This document shows positions 17,952 to 27,414 of a DNA stretch of 64,000 bases, one piece after another; the first letter of the stretch is position 1, and the number at the start of each line of letters is the position of its first letter. The stretch comes from an uncultured Woeseiaceae bacterium (GTDB taxonomy: Bacteria > Pseudomonadota > Gammaproteobacteria > Steroidobacterales > Woeseiaceae). The stretch covers positions 1-64,000 of the forward strand of contig CAJJBK010000002.1 of NCBI GenBank assembly GCA_905182415.1. Reading direction: 5' to 3'. The position numbers were made by a program, and so were the translations under genes. Under the pieces are notes generated by a model. It made no database searches. It had not been told where the DNA came from and saw nothing but the letters and a program-made list of their open reading frames with translations.

Positions 17952-20900
17952 ATGCAGATTATTAATGCTGCTTTGTCACGTTCTAGAACCTCAATTCTTT
18001 TCTTGATTGTTATTCTCGTGGCTGGAATGACGACCTATATAAATACGCCAAAAGAAGCTGAGCCTGATATTGAAATACCGAATATATATATAAGTATCAC
18101 TCATGAAGGAATCTCCCCAGAAGATTCAGAGCGACTATTAATAAGGCCAATAGAACAAGAGATTCGCTCTATTGCTGGAATCAAACAAATAGATGCAGAT
18201 GCTTATGAAGGTGGTGCGAATATACAATTAGAATTTTATGCTGGCACTAATACCAATGCTGCACTTCAAGAAACTAGAGCAAAAGTTGATTTAGCAAGGG
18301 CAAAACTACCAAAAGAAACAGAGGAGCCTTCGGTTAATGAAGTTAAGTTCTCTCGCTTCGACCCAATGTTGGTAATTAATATTGCTGGAGAAGTTCCAGA
18401 AAGAACACTTTCATATCTAGCAAAAGACCTAAAAGAAAAAATAGAAGCAAATAAAGGGGTCTTAGAAGCCGTTTTAGTCGGTGATCGTGAGGAAGTAATG
18501 GAGATTATTATTGATCCATTAGCTATGGAGAGTTATGGGTTAAATCCATTTGATATCCTAAATTTAGTCAATGCAAATAATCGACTCGTTTCAGCAGGAG
18601 CAATGCAAAACACCAAAGGAAGATCTCCAGTTAAAATATCAGGAGTATTCGAATCCGCCACAGATGTTCTAGAAATGCCTATAAAAGTAGACGGCAATCG
18701 TATAGTTCATTTTGGAGATGTTGCCTCAGTCCAAAGAACATATAAAGATGCTCAAACACTCGCCCGTCTCAATGGCGAGTCTGCTCTTGCGATTGAAGTT
18801 ATTCAACGCTCTGGAGCTAATGTTATTTCCACCGTTGATGAAATTAAAGAACTCATAAAAATCGAACAACAATATTGGCCTGAAAATATAAATATCGTGG
18901 CATCCAGAGACAAGTCTAAGGAAGTCAAAACAATGCTAAGCGATCTTCAAAATAGCGTCATTTCAGCTGTGGTACTCGTGTTTATTATTATCATTGGAAT
19001 ACTCGGTTTACGTTCAGCGATTTTAGTTGGAATAGCCATTCCAGGTAGCTTCCTTCTAGGTATTTTATTAATATCAATGGCGGGTATAACAATCAATATG
19101 ATGGTTCTTTTTGCCCTAATTATGGCAGTTGGTATGCTCGTTGATGGAGCAATCGTAGTCACTGAGTTAGCAGATAGAAGAATGAGTGAGGGTGACAGCA
19201 AGAAAGTAGCATACTCCGCCGCAGCCAGAAGAATGTCATGGCCAATTATTGCATCAACCTGCACTACATTAACTGCATTTATTCCTCTTGCATTTTGGCC
19301 AGATATGATCGGAGAGTTTATGAAATTTCTCCCCATCACACTCATTGCAGTTCTCTCTTCGTCCTTAGTAATGGCATTAATCTTCATCCCTACACTGGGC
19401 TCTCTATTTGGTAAGGCTGGTTCGGCAGATCAAAAAATGATTCACAATCTTTCAGCAGCAGAAAAAGGGGACATCAATTCCGTAACTGGTCTTACGGGTA
19501 AATACATTAAATTCCTAAGAAAAGCCCTACAACGTCCGTCAATCAATATATTCTTTGTCTCCATGCTATTAGTTGTAATTTATCTTACCTTTTTCTTTTT
19601 CGGGCGAGGGGTAGAACTATTTCCAGAAACAGAGCCTGAATTTGCGAATATTGAAATCTATGCTCGAGGTGACTTATCGATCACTGAAAAAGATAATCTA
19701 GTTAAACAAATAGAAAGTTTTGTAATTAATTCTTCAGAAACAGAAAGCATTTATGTAAAAGTTGGCTCTTCTAGTTCTGGTGGAGGTCGTCCAGGAGGAA
19801 GTGGCGCGTCACAAGATTTAATTGGCACTATTTCATTAAACCTAAAAGAATGGGACCAAAGACGGCCAGTTGATGAAATTCTTAATGATATTCGTGAATC
19901 TTTAACGGGAATAGTGGGTATAAAACTAGCAACAAGAAAACCTGAGAATGGACCCCCCTCAGGAAAACCAATTTCTATAGAAATCTCCTCAAGAAATCCA
20001 GAACTTCTCTATGGGTCTGTGGAAAAAATAAGTAATGCTCTTGGATCTATCGATGGAATTATTAATTTACAAGATGACCGACCGTTACCTGGAATAGAAT
20101 GGCAAATCAAAGTGGATCGAGCTGAAGCAGCCCGTTTTGGTGCTGATATAACGGTGATTGGAACAATGATTCAACTGGTAACCAATGGAATAAAACTCGG
20201 AGAGTACCGCCCTGATGACGCAGATGATGAACTGGATATTCGTGTTCGTTTTCCACCCAACAAAAGAAATTTAGATGAAATTGACAAATTAAGAATCTCT
20301 TCAAATGAGGGTTTAATACCAATTTCTAATTTTATAACTCGAGTTCCAGAGCAAAAAGTCAGCACTATTCATAGAACTGACCTTAGAAGAACAATGAAAG
20401 TTGAGGCTGATGTTGCATCGGGCTATTTAGATTCAGAAATTGTTAAAGATATGATGGGCATATTGCCATCTCTAGATATTCACCCTCAAGTGAATGTTAA
20501 ATTCAGAGGTGGTAGTGAAGATCAAGAAGAAGCAATGAATTTTCTTACAAAAGCTCTGGTAATTTCACTCGCGATTATGTTTATTATTCTAGTTACACAA
20601 TTTAATAGTCTTTTTCAGGCTTTTTTAATTTTAACTGCAGTTGTCTTTTCCACTGGTGGTGTCTTATTAAGTAACTTAATTACCGGAGAGCCTTTCAGCA
20701 TCATAATGAGTGGTGTAGGTGTTATTACTTTAGCTGGCATTGTTGTAAATAATAATATTGTTCTGATCGATACCTATAATGTACTAAGATCTAGGGGTGA
20801 AAAACCCATAGAAGCAATTATTAGAACATGCGCGGTTCGCCTAAGACCAGTAATTTTAACTACGGTAACAACGATAATGGGTTTAATGCCAATGGCATTA

Positions 20901-21101
20901 AGTATGAATATTAATTTTCTTTCTCGGGACGTTTCATTCGGCGCTCCAAGCACACAAATGTGGGTTCAATTATCGTCTGCTGTAGCTGTTGGACTCGCTT
21001 TTGCAACAATCTTAACATTGCTTCTTACTCCAAGTTTTCTTATGCTTCAAGCAAATGCACTTAATTACTATTCAAAAAGATTCAAAGCTTCTAGTATTTA
21101 A
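17952..21101 (+). CDS. RND efflux transporter permease subunit
   Basis: A 1049-residue inner-membrane proton-driven pump of the AcrB superfamily, with an N-terminal helix, two large periplasmic loops and two six-helix bundles. The helix-4 motif reads GMLVDGAIVVTELADRRM: Asp398 is kept but the second proton-relay Asp of AcrB is Gly399. In helix 10, the AcrB lysine is replaced by Asn933 in GIVVNNNIVLIDTY, while the helix-11 Arg in VRLRP is kept. A glycine/serine-rich patch (SSSSGGGRPGG, about residue 610) lies in the second periplasmic loop. It belongs to an RND subgroup distinct from classical AcrB; the substrate is unknown. Confidence 0.94.
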   Translation: MQIINAALSRSRTSILFLIVILVAGMTTYINTPKEAEPDIEIPNIYISITHEGISPEDSERLLIRPIEQEIRSIAGIKQIDADAYEGGANIQLEFYAGTNTNAALQETRAKVDLARAKLPKETEEPSVNEVKFSRFDPMLVINIAGEVPERTLSYLAKDLKEKIEANKGVLEAVLVGDREEVMEIIIDPLAMESYGLNPFDILNLVNANNRLVSAGAMQNTKGRSPVKISGVFESATDVLEMPIKVDGNRIVHFGDVASVQRTYKDAQTLARLNGESALAIEVIQRSGANVISTVDEIKELIKIEQQYWPENINIVASRDKSKEVKTMLSDLQNSVISAVVLVFIIIIGILGLRSAILVGIAIPGSFLLGILLISMAGITINMMVLFALIMAVGMLVDGAIVVTELADRRMSEGDSKKVAYSAAARRMSWPIIASTCTTLTAFIPLAFWPDMIGEFMKFLPITLIAVLSSSLVMALIFIPTLGSLFGKAGSADQKMIHNLSAAEKGDINSVTGLTGKYIKFLRKALQRPSINIFFVSMLLVVIYLTFFFFGRGVELFPETEPEFANIEIYARGDLSITEKDNLVKQIESFVINSSETESIYVKVGSSSSGGGRPGGSGASQDLIGTISLNLKEWDQRRPVDEILNDIRESLTGIVGIKLATRKPENGPPSGKPISIEISSRNPELLYGSVEKISNALGSIDGIINLQDDRPLPGIEWQIKVDRAEAARFGADITVIGTMIQLVTNGIKLGEYRPDDADDELDIRVRFPPNKRNLDEIDKLRISSNEGLIPISNFITRVPEQKVSTIHRTDLRRTMKVEADVASGYLDSEIVKDMMGILPSLDIHPQVNVKFRGGSEDQEEAMNFLTKALVISLAIMFIILVTQFNSLFQAFLILTAVVFSTGGVLLSNLITGEPFSIIMSGVGVITLAGIVVNNNIVLIDTYNVLRSRGEKPIEAIIRTCAVRLRPVILTTVTTIMGLMPMALSMNINFLSRDVSFGAPSTQMWVQLSSAVAVGLAFATILTLLLTPSFLMLQANALNYYSKRFKASSI

Positions 21102-21243
21102 TTATTAAAAATTAGTGCCAAATTTCTTGCCCGAAGTGAATCTTTCTCTTTGATTAATTGACTTAAGTAAGCTGATATTTATTAATAATTCTATCGATTA
21201 TTTTAAATCATCCATCAAAAAATAATGATACTTAGAGTATAAA

Positions 21244-22200
21244 ATGAAAAAAATAACAACAAATAGTGATTCATTTAGACTGGCTTTAGGTTTTCTAATG
21301 ATCGGTCAGTTTTGCGGTTTATCGCTTGATATTCTGGCCAAACATTTACTTGAGGAATATTCCCTATCACAGTTCATATTTGCAAGAAGTCTATTTGCTT
21401 TAATTATTTTCTCTTTTATTGCTCCTTGGTATGGTGGTCTTGAGAGCATTAAAACAAAAAGATGGAAATGGCATTTTTTAAGAGCAGTTCTATCTATTGT
21501 AGCTATGTTCGGATTTTTTTATGGAATTACCTTAATGCCCCTGGTTAACGCATTAACCTTGGCCTATATTGCTCCCCTCATCGTTACCGCATTATCTGGA
21601 CCCCTCTTAAGAGAGTCCGTCGGATGGCGGCGTTGGGTAGCGGTATTAATTGGATTTTTAGGGGTTTTGATTATTCTTAGGCCTGGATCGAATATGTTTT
21701 CATTGGCTTCGGTATCTGTACTTGCAGCAGCCATTAGCTATGCGCTATTGGCTATAACCGCACGTAAATTAGCCACTACTGAATCAACAATCTCAATGTC
21801 TGTATATGTTTTAGTCGGTCCTTTTGTAGCCTCTCTCTTCTTCTTACCCAATAACTACACTACCCCGACAATTTCTGCTTGGTTAATTTTTTTTCTTGCT
21901 GGTCTTTTTTCAGTTGGGACTTGGATTGGATTTATCAATGCCTACAAAAAATCTTCACCCGTAATTTTAGCGCCATTTGAATATATAGCTCTTATCGGAG
22001 CAGCATTTGCTGGGTATTGGATATGGCAAGAAATTCCTGATCGTTTTGTTATTATTGGAGCATTTATTATTATCAGCAGTGGCTTATTTGTGGCTTATCG
22101 AGAGATGAATAAATCTCAGCCCACACTTTATTTACGTGGCTTCAGATCCACTGGAGTGGATCTTATTAAGCGTAAATTAACTCGAAAAAGAAATATTTAA
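21244..22200 (+). CDS. EamA/DMT superfamily transporter
   Basis: A 318-residue inner-membrane protein with ten hydrophobic segments in two EamA repeats; the first repeat ends in the typical GFLGVLIILRPG, the second in IGAFIIISSGLFVAYRE. Family members export amino acids, nucleobases or other small metabolites, and some import. It is a single gene after the RND pump (142-base gap), convergent with the M28 peptidase gene at only five bases distance. Specificity cannot be read. Confidence 0.9.
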   Translation: MKKITTNSDSFRLALGFLMIGQFCGLSLDILAKHLLEEYSLSQFIFARSLFALIIFSFIAPWYGGLESIKTKRWKWHFLRAVLSIVAMFGFFYGITLMPLVNALTLAYIAPLIVTALSGPLLRESVGWRRWVAVLIGFLGVLIILRPGSNMFSLASVSVLAAAISYALLAITARKLATTESTISMSVYVLVGPFVASLFFLPNNYTTPTISAWLIFFLAGLFSVGTWIGFINAYKKSSPVILAPFEYIALIGAAFAGYWIWQEIPDRFVIIGAFIIISSGLFVAYREMNKSQPTLYLRGFRSTGVDLIKRKLTRKRNI

Positions 22201-22205
22201 GTCAT

Positions 22206-24422
22206 TTACTTTAGTAATTCCACAATGACATCAATTCTTGCTGTTATATTCTCAATTACTTCGGCAGATAGCATAATTTGTTTTTCAACTTGATCGTATT
22301 CACGCTCCTCAATTGCTTCTCTTACCGCAGGAATTGTTTTTACACCATAACCAGTATAAAAACCGGGTGCATAAATATAATGCTTATACCATTCACGCTT
22401 TGGTAAACCTTCATCTCGAATCATCAATCGCTCAACGGTATATAACAAATTATTAAGCTCTTTTGTTGATTTTTTGTTGATTTGACCCACAGTTTCGAAA
22501 TTAGTGGCAGATTCCTTTAATTCTGCCAATGCATTTTTCAATGGTGAAAAATTAAAGTAAGGAACGCTATCCTTTATTGTTGGCGGTGAAATAGTTTTTG
22601 TCGGGTCCAGTGCTGCAGTATAAGTACCATCAATAATCATACTATTTTTATCTTTAGTATCGACTCGCATGGAATCTGCTAGCTCTTCTAACTCACCAAT
22701 ATAAAGATCAATGTTGTCAGCGAAGCCCTTAAATTCAAATGGAAGTCGCTCGGAATTAGCCAGTCGAAGTGTTGCTCTACCCGCAACCTGAGCCAGTGAA
22801 ACACCATATATTAAGTTAGGATCACGCCACGTTGTATAATGTTCATAGGTATCATAAAGCGTATGATAACTTCCATCCCTTGCTTCTCCGCCAAAGCTAA
22901 TATTAGCTGAAGAAATACCAAGATGTTGCAAGAAAGGGGTGTAATCGGAGCCTGAGCCCAGAGGATTAATGCGAATATCTGATCTTTTTTCAGCATCTTT
23001 TCGTTTTTGCGCTGAATTATTATTTAATTTTAAATCTGCTCGTTTTCTCTCCTTGAGAGAAATATCCATTAGAGGATCACGAACCTCTTCAATGATCTGA
23101 TTGAAAAAACGCTCTAGAACATGACTGCCACCAATATTTACGAACCCACGTGAATTGCCATCAGTATTTAAATAGGCAACAACATGCTCCTTTAGTTCAT
23201 CAGCATGTTCTTCAGCCCACTCTGTTGATCCTATCAAGCCTACTTCTTCAGCATCCCAAGCAGCATATATTATTGTTCTCGCTGGTCGTTTACCTGATTT
23301 TGCCAATTTAGCTACCGATTTGGCTTCGGCTAACAATGCAACCATGCCTGATATAGGATCAGCAGCGCCATGATTCCAACCATCATGATGGTTACCACGA
23401 ATGACCCATTCATCTGGATATAGAGATCCATTAAGCTTTGCGATCACATTATAGGCAGTGGTTGTTTGCCAATTAAACTTAAGATTTAATTTTACTTTAG
23501 CGGGCCCAGGTCCAAGATGATAAGTAATAGGGAGACCACCCCTCCACTCTTTAGGAACTGCAGGGCCTCCCATGGCACTTAATAGCGGTAATGCATCTCG
23601 ATAAGAAATAGGCAATACAGGAATTTTTGTAATAGTTGTCGCTTCTTCAAAACTTAATCTTTCGGCTGTTTTTGTAGCGCCAATGCCTGGTGTCAATACA
23701 TCACCGGGATACGTTGGCATGTCCATTACTGAACCACGCTGCACTGCGCTGTCATTTTTAAAGGGGCCTTTTGGATATACATCACCCATCCCATAACCAT
23801 CATCGGCAGGATCTGAATAAATAATAGTAGCAATCGCACCTTTCTCACCTGCGAGTTTTGGTTTAATACCTCGCCAGGATTTACCATACTTAGCGATGGC
23901 AATCTTTCCTTTAACATCAATTCCATAACGATCTAGAATTTCATAGTCTTGTGGCATACCATAATTTACGAACACCAATTCACCTTCGACTTTTCCGTCA
24001 ATTGAAAATGCATTATAGGGGGGCAATAAATTCTCACGTACAAATGTACTGGGGTCTTCAACTAACGAATCCTCAGTCAGGGTTGCTTTGTATGTCGTTG
24101 GAGAAATTAAGCTGAGTTCACGTATCATTGGTGTCGGTATAAGGACGTAGTATTCTTCTATCTCTACATCAAAACCCCATGATTCAAACAATTGAGCAAT
24201 ATATTCTGCATTCTCTTTTCCTGCCAAGGAACCGACATGATGCGGCTCCTTAGATAAATATTTCATCCATTTATCCATCTCCAAGGCATTAAGACTCCGA
24301 TCATAATCTGTTTCAATTTGTTTTTGATATAAACTCCCTTCCTCACTAAAGCCAATAATAGTTTCTGCATTGAGTTGCTGCTGCATACATATAAAAAATA
24401 AGGCTAAGGCAAAATTTCTCAT
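22206..24422 (-). CDS. Secreted M28 family metallopeptidase (glutamate carboxypeptidase II-like)
   Basis: A 738-residue exported zinc aminopeptidase/carboxypeptidase. A signal peptide (residues 1-19, ending LNA) is followed by a protease-associated region, then the M28 zinc ligands: GNHHDGWNHGAADP (His and bridging Asp), AAWDAEEVGLIGS (catalytic Glu pair), NTDGN (Asp) and YHTLYDTYEHY (last His). The C-terminus is a transferrin-receptor-like helical dimerisation domain. This matches PSMA/NAALADase-type enzymes that release terminal acidic amino acids from peptides in the periplasm. A GGAG ribosome-binding site precedes the ATG. It lies 22 bases downstream of the DUF3014 gene. Confidence 0.94.
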   Translation of the reverse strand: MRNFALALFFICMQQQLNAETIIGFSEEGSLYQKQIETDYDRSLNALEMDKWMKYLSKEPHHVGSLAGKENAEYIAQLFESWGFDVEIEEYYVLIPTPMIRELSLISPTTYKATLTEDSLVEDPSTFVRENLLPPYNAFSIDGKVEGELVFVNYGMPQDYEILDRYGIDVKGKIAIAKYGKSWRGIKPKLAGEKGAIATIIYSDPADDGYGMGDVYPKGPFKNDSAVQRGSVMDMPTYPGDVLTPGIGATKTAERLSFEEATTITKIPVLPISYRDALPLLSAMGGPAVPKEWRGGLPITYHLGPGPAKVKLNLKFNWQTTTAYNVIAKLNGSLYPDEWVIRGNHHDGWNHGAADPISGMVALLAEAKSVAKLAKSGKRPARTIIYAAWDAEEVGLIGSTEWAEEHADELKEHVVAYLNTDGNSRGFVNIGGSHVLERFFNQIIEEVRDPLMDISLKERKRADLKLNNNSAQKRKDAEKRSDIRINPLGSGSDYTPFLQHLGISSANISFGGEARDGSYHTLYDTYEHYTTWRDPNLIYGVSLAQVAGRATLRLANSERLPFEFKGFADNIDLYIGELEELADSMRVDTKDKNSMIIDGTYTAALDPTKTISPPTIKDSVPYFNFSPLKNALAELKESATNFETVGQINKKSTKELNNLLYTVERLMIRDEGLPKREWYKHYIYAPGFYTGYGVKTIPAVREAIEEREYDQVEKQIMLSAEVIENITARIDVIVELLK

Positions 24423-24444
24423 TCATTTTCTCCGTAAGTAATCA

Positions 24445-25248
24445 TTATGAAATTAATGCTTTAAACTCAATAAGAAATTGTTTCACTTTTATAGAGTTTC
24501 TAGAGCCAAGTCGTATTAGTATTTTTTGACCGCTCGATAAAGCTTCTAGTTCGGGGTGTATAAATTCATACAAAACATGTGGTCTATGTAAAATAATTGG
24601 ATCATTAACTTCAGGTGTAGCGATTAAATGATTTATAACATCGATCATCCGGTCATTAAAATAAGCGTTTGGATAACCTAAATCTTCATAAGCTTCCTGA
24701 AAAAGAGGATAAAAACGAAGATAAATATCTGCTAAATCATTCGCACCAATTATTGCCAATTGATCCACTAAGAATGCATATCTATCATAACTTTTATTAC
24801 TTAAGATAAAGCCATTACCGCTAGGTGACCTCTCAGCAAGAAAAGAATCCTCGATAGCGGCAATAGGACGCATCCGTTCAGCCATATATTTTCTAGATAG
24901 ATTATCAATTGTTGCCACAACCTTCTCAATTAATCTAGTTTGAGATAGTAATTTAGCAATCCCATCATTGAGAGTTTCCGATAAAGCCAAATGTAAGTAT
25001 TGATCACTCTGATTCAGAGCTGGCAGAGCCATCAAGTCAGGTCTTTGAATCCTATCAACTGTTGCTACTGGTAACGGAAATCTCGGCCCTTCTGAAGTGT
25101 TAGCCTTGATTGATTCTGATGGAATGACGGTTTTATCAATATTAAATATAAAATCATCATTAGATTTCATTTTAAAATACAGAAAACTCACCATACAAAT
25201 AAATATCAGCGCAATTGAGTAATTCAGATAAGGGTTAAATCTTTTCAT
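24445..25248 (-). CDS. DUF3014 domain protein, membrane-anchored
   Basis: A 267-residue protein with one N-terminal transmembrane helix (residues about 9-26) and a periplasmic domain. The block LPALNQSDQYLHLAL, the ATIDNLSRKY segment, RYAFLVDQL, YLRFYPLFQEAYEDLGYPNA, NDRMIDVINHLIATP and SGQKILIRLG are the conserved signatures of DUF3014. The molecular role of this family is not established. It sits directly upstream of the M28 peptidase on the same strand and divergent from the DUF885 lipoprotein. Confidence 0.85.
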   Translation of the reverse strand: MKRFNPYLNYSIALIFICMVSFLYFKMKSNDDFIFNIDKTVIPSESIKANTSEGPRFPLPVATVDRIQRPDLMALPALNQSDQYLHLALSETLNDGIAKLLSQTRLIEKVVATIDNLSRKYMAERMRPIAAIEDSFLAERSPSGNGFILSNKSYDRYAFLVDQLAIIGANDLADIYLRFYPLFQEAYEDLGYPNAYFNDRMIDVINHLIATPEVNDPIILHRPHVLYEFIHPELEALSSGQKILIRLGSRNSIKVKQFLIEFKALIS

Positions 25249-25387
25249 TGCATAATAACGAAACTAATCGGCTCCTAATGATACAATATTAATGGATCTC
25301 ATTATCTAAAACTATAATACTTAAATTAATGATTTTAAATATATTTCTCTCACTTAGCCCTTTCAAATAAAGAATAAACTTTTACTT

Positions 25388-26677
25388 ATGTTCAAAAAAT
25401 ATCTAATTATCCTAATTTTCATTCTCCAAGCTTGCGTCAATCCACAAGATACACAAGTAAATTCCAATGAAAAAATCGAAACAATTATCCAAGAGTACCT
25501 TTTACTTGAATTGAGCATGGGAATTCACCACCAAGATCATGTCGATGCCTATTTTGGTCCAGATCATTTCAAACATTTAGCACTAGAAACAAAATTAACT
25601 CTAAATCAAATTCATGAGAAAGCAGAAATTCTATCCGCACAATTAAAAAATCTAACTCATAGCTCAACAATGCCGATCCAGAGAAACAGAAACCTTGAAG
25701 CAAGACTTCGCGCCCTAAAAACAAGAATTAAAATTTTTAGAGGGGAATTAATTTCTTTTGATAATGAAACACAAGAACTATTTAGTGTGGTAGCCCCCAA
25801 TAACGATATTGAATATTTTGACATTGTACTTACTGAGATTGATGCTTTGATTCCTGGAAAGGATGAATTGTCCACTCGTGTTAATAAATTCAAACAACAA
25901 TTTATTATACAGCCTCAATATCTTGAAACAGTCTTCAATGCTGCCATCGAGGAATGTCGTCGTCGTACTTTGCAATATATTAAATTACCTGAAAATGAAA
26001 ACTTCACCATTGAATATGTCCAGAATAAGCCTTGGTCTGGTTACAATTGGTATCAAGGTAATTCTCATAGCATCATACAAATAAATACCGATCTTCCTAT
26101 CATGATCAATCGGGCAGTTGATCTTGGCTGTCACGAGGGTTACCCCGGACATCATACCTATAACTCCCTAATCGAAACTAATTTAGTAGTGCAAAAAAAC
26201 TGGCAGGAATATTCACTCTATCCATTATTTGGGCCGCAATCATTAATTGCTGAAGGAAGTGCTAACTATGGAATTCAACTGGCCTTTCCAAATACCGAAA
26301 GGATGGATTTTGAAAAAAATACTTTATTTAAACTAGCTAAATTGAAGGTTACCGATGTAGATCGTTATTACCAATTGCTGGCTCTCCAGGATGAATTAAA
26401 ATATGCTGGTAACGAGGTGGCAAGACGTTATCTTGATAAAGAAATATCACGCGATCAAGCCATTGAATGGCTCATTAAATATACTCTGACATCAAAAGAA
26501 GGTGCAAAAAAGAGCACGGAATTCTACGATAAATATCGAAGTTATGTCATTAACTATAATCTTGGAAAAGATATAGTTAAACAATACATTGAAACCTCAA
26601 GCATCAGTCATAACGTAAGATGGGAAAATTTTGAGCGGTTATTATCAGAGCCCATGCTACCAATTGATTTAAACTAA
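25388..26677 (+). CDS. DUF885 family lipoprotein (putative metallohydrolase)
   Basis: A 429-residue protein starting with a lipoprotein signal (lipobox ending at Cys16 in ILQAC), so it is probably anchored to a membrane facing the periplasm. The DUF885 hallmark HEGYPGHHTYN lies near residue 250, a likely metal-binding/catalytic site shared with M3/M32-like peptidase folds, and the second conserved block LIAEGSANYGIQL follows. It is shorter than the ~600-residue members of the family. A LysE exporter gene follows after 19 bases. A peptidase or amidohydrolase role is plausible; the substrate is unknown. Confidence 0.85.
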   Translation: MFKKYLIILIFILQACVNPQDTQVNSNEKIETIIQEYLLLELSMGIHHQDHVDAYFGPDHFKHLALETKLTLNQIHEKAEILSAQLKNLTHSSTMPIQRNRNLEARLRALKTRIKIFRGELISFDNETQELFSVVAPNNDIEYFDIVLTEIDALIPGKDELSTRVNKFKQQFIIQPQYLETVFNAAIEECRRRTLQYIKLPENENFTIEYVQNKPWSGYNWYQGNSHSIIQINTDLPIMINRAVDLGCHEGYPGHHTYNSLIETNLVVQKNWQEYSLYPLFGPQSLIAEGSANYGIQLAFPNTERMDFEKNTLFKLAKLKVTDVDRYYQLLALQDELKYAGNEVARRYLDKEISRDQAIEWLIKYTLTSKEGAKKSTEFYDKYRSYVINYNLGKDIVKQYIETSSISHNVRWENFERLLSEPMLPIDLN

Positions 26678-26696
26678 TCCAGGGCACCATTATAAA

Positions 26697-27320
26697 ATGA
26701 TCAATACAACCCTACTCATAAGTCTTATCAGCCTTACTTTTTTAAGTATTATTACACCCGGCCCATCAAATTTGATTGTTATGTCATCTTCAGCCTTATT
26801 TGGATGGCGGAGAACCATTCCTATGTTTTTGGGAATATCCACTGGTTCTGCTCTTATGGTGTCTGCTTCTGTTTATGGATTAGGGGCAATTATTGAGTCA
26901 TGGCCATGGCTATTAGTAGCCATTAAATTACTTGGTGCAGCATGGCTGACAAATATGTCCATACAGTTTTTAAAAAAAGGACTGTCTAATAACTCTGAAA
27001 CGCAAGGTAAAAATCAATCTAATTCAATCAGACCCTTTCGTTTTTACGAAGGGATTTTTATGCAATGGGCCAACCCAAAAGCAATCATTGTTGCATTAAC
27101 TATTGCGGCTTCATTTATTGATATTTCAGAAACACCTTTTCAAAGTTTAATTATTATTTTAGGGATTTTTATAACTGTAGGAATCCCTACAGCAAGCGTT
27201 TGGTTATTTCTTGGTAACCTAGTAAATAAAATGGTAACTGACGAGAAATATGCTAAAAAATTCAACTTAATCATGGGCGGGTCAATCTTGTTAACCGCAA
27301 TAATGATTTTATTGGCTTGA
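26697..27320 (+). CDS. LysE/RhtB family amino-acid exporter
   Basis: A 207-residue inner-membrane protein with six hydrophobic segments. The N-terminal TPGPSNLIVMSSSALFGWRR is the RhtB/LysE signature, and MQWANPKAIIVAL marks the second conserved block before helix 4. Family members export neutral or basic amino acids and homoserine-lactone-like compounds. It starts 19 bases after the DUF885 gene, which suggests that products of extracytoplasmic hydrolysis or their metabolic surplus are exported. Confidence 0.92.
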   Translation: MINTTLLISLISLTFLSIITPGPSNLIVMSSSALFGWRRTIPMFLGISTGSALMVSASVYGLGAIIESWPWLLVAIKLLGAAWLTNMSIQFLKKGLSNNSETQGKNQSNSIRPFRFYEGIFMQWANPKAIIVALTIAASFIDISETPFQSLIIILGIFITVGIPTASVWLFLGNLVNKMVTDEKYAKKFNLIMGGSILLTAIMILLA

Positions 27321-27414
27321 ATATTGTCCTTCTGACTAGATTGTTACAATATGCAATAGAATACTTTTTAATATTTTAGGTATAATATAATCTTAAAAAG
27401 CAAAGGGGATGGGC

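Noticed and set aside
18947-19387. A 146-codon open frame on the minus strand inside the RND permease gene
   Set aside because: It lies wholly antisense to a clear RND reading frame, has a low-complexity Ile/Thr/Ser-rich translation mirroring membrane helices, and shows no ribosome-binding site or family motif.
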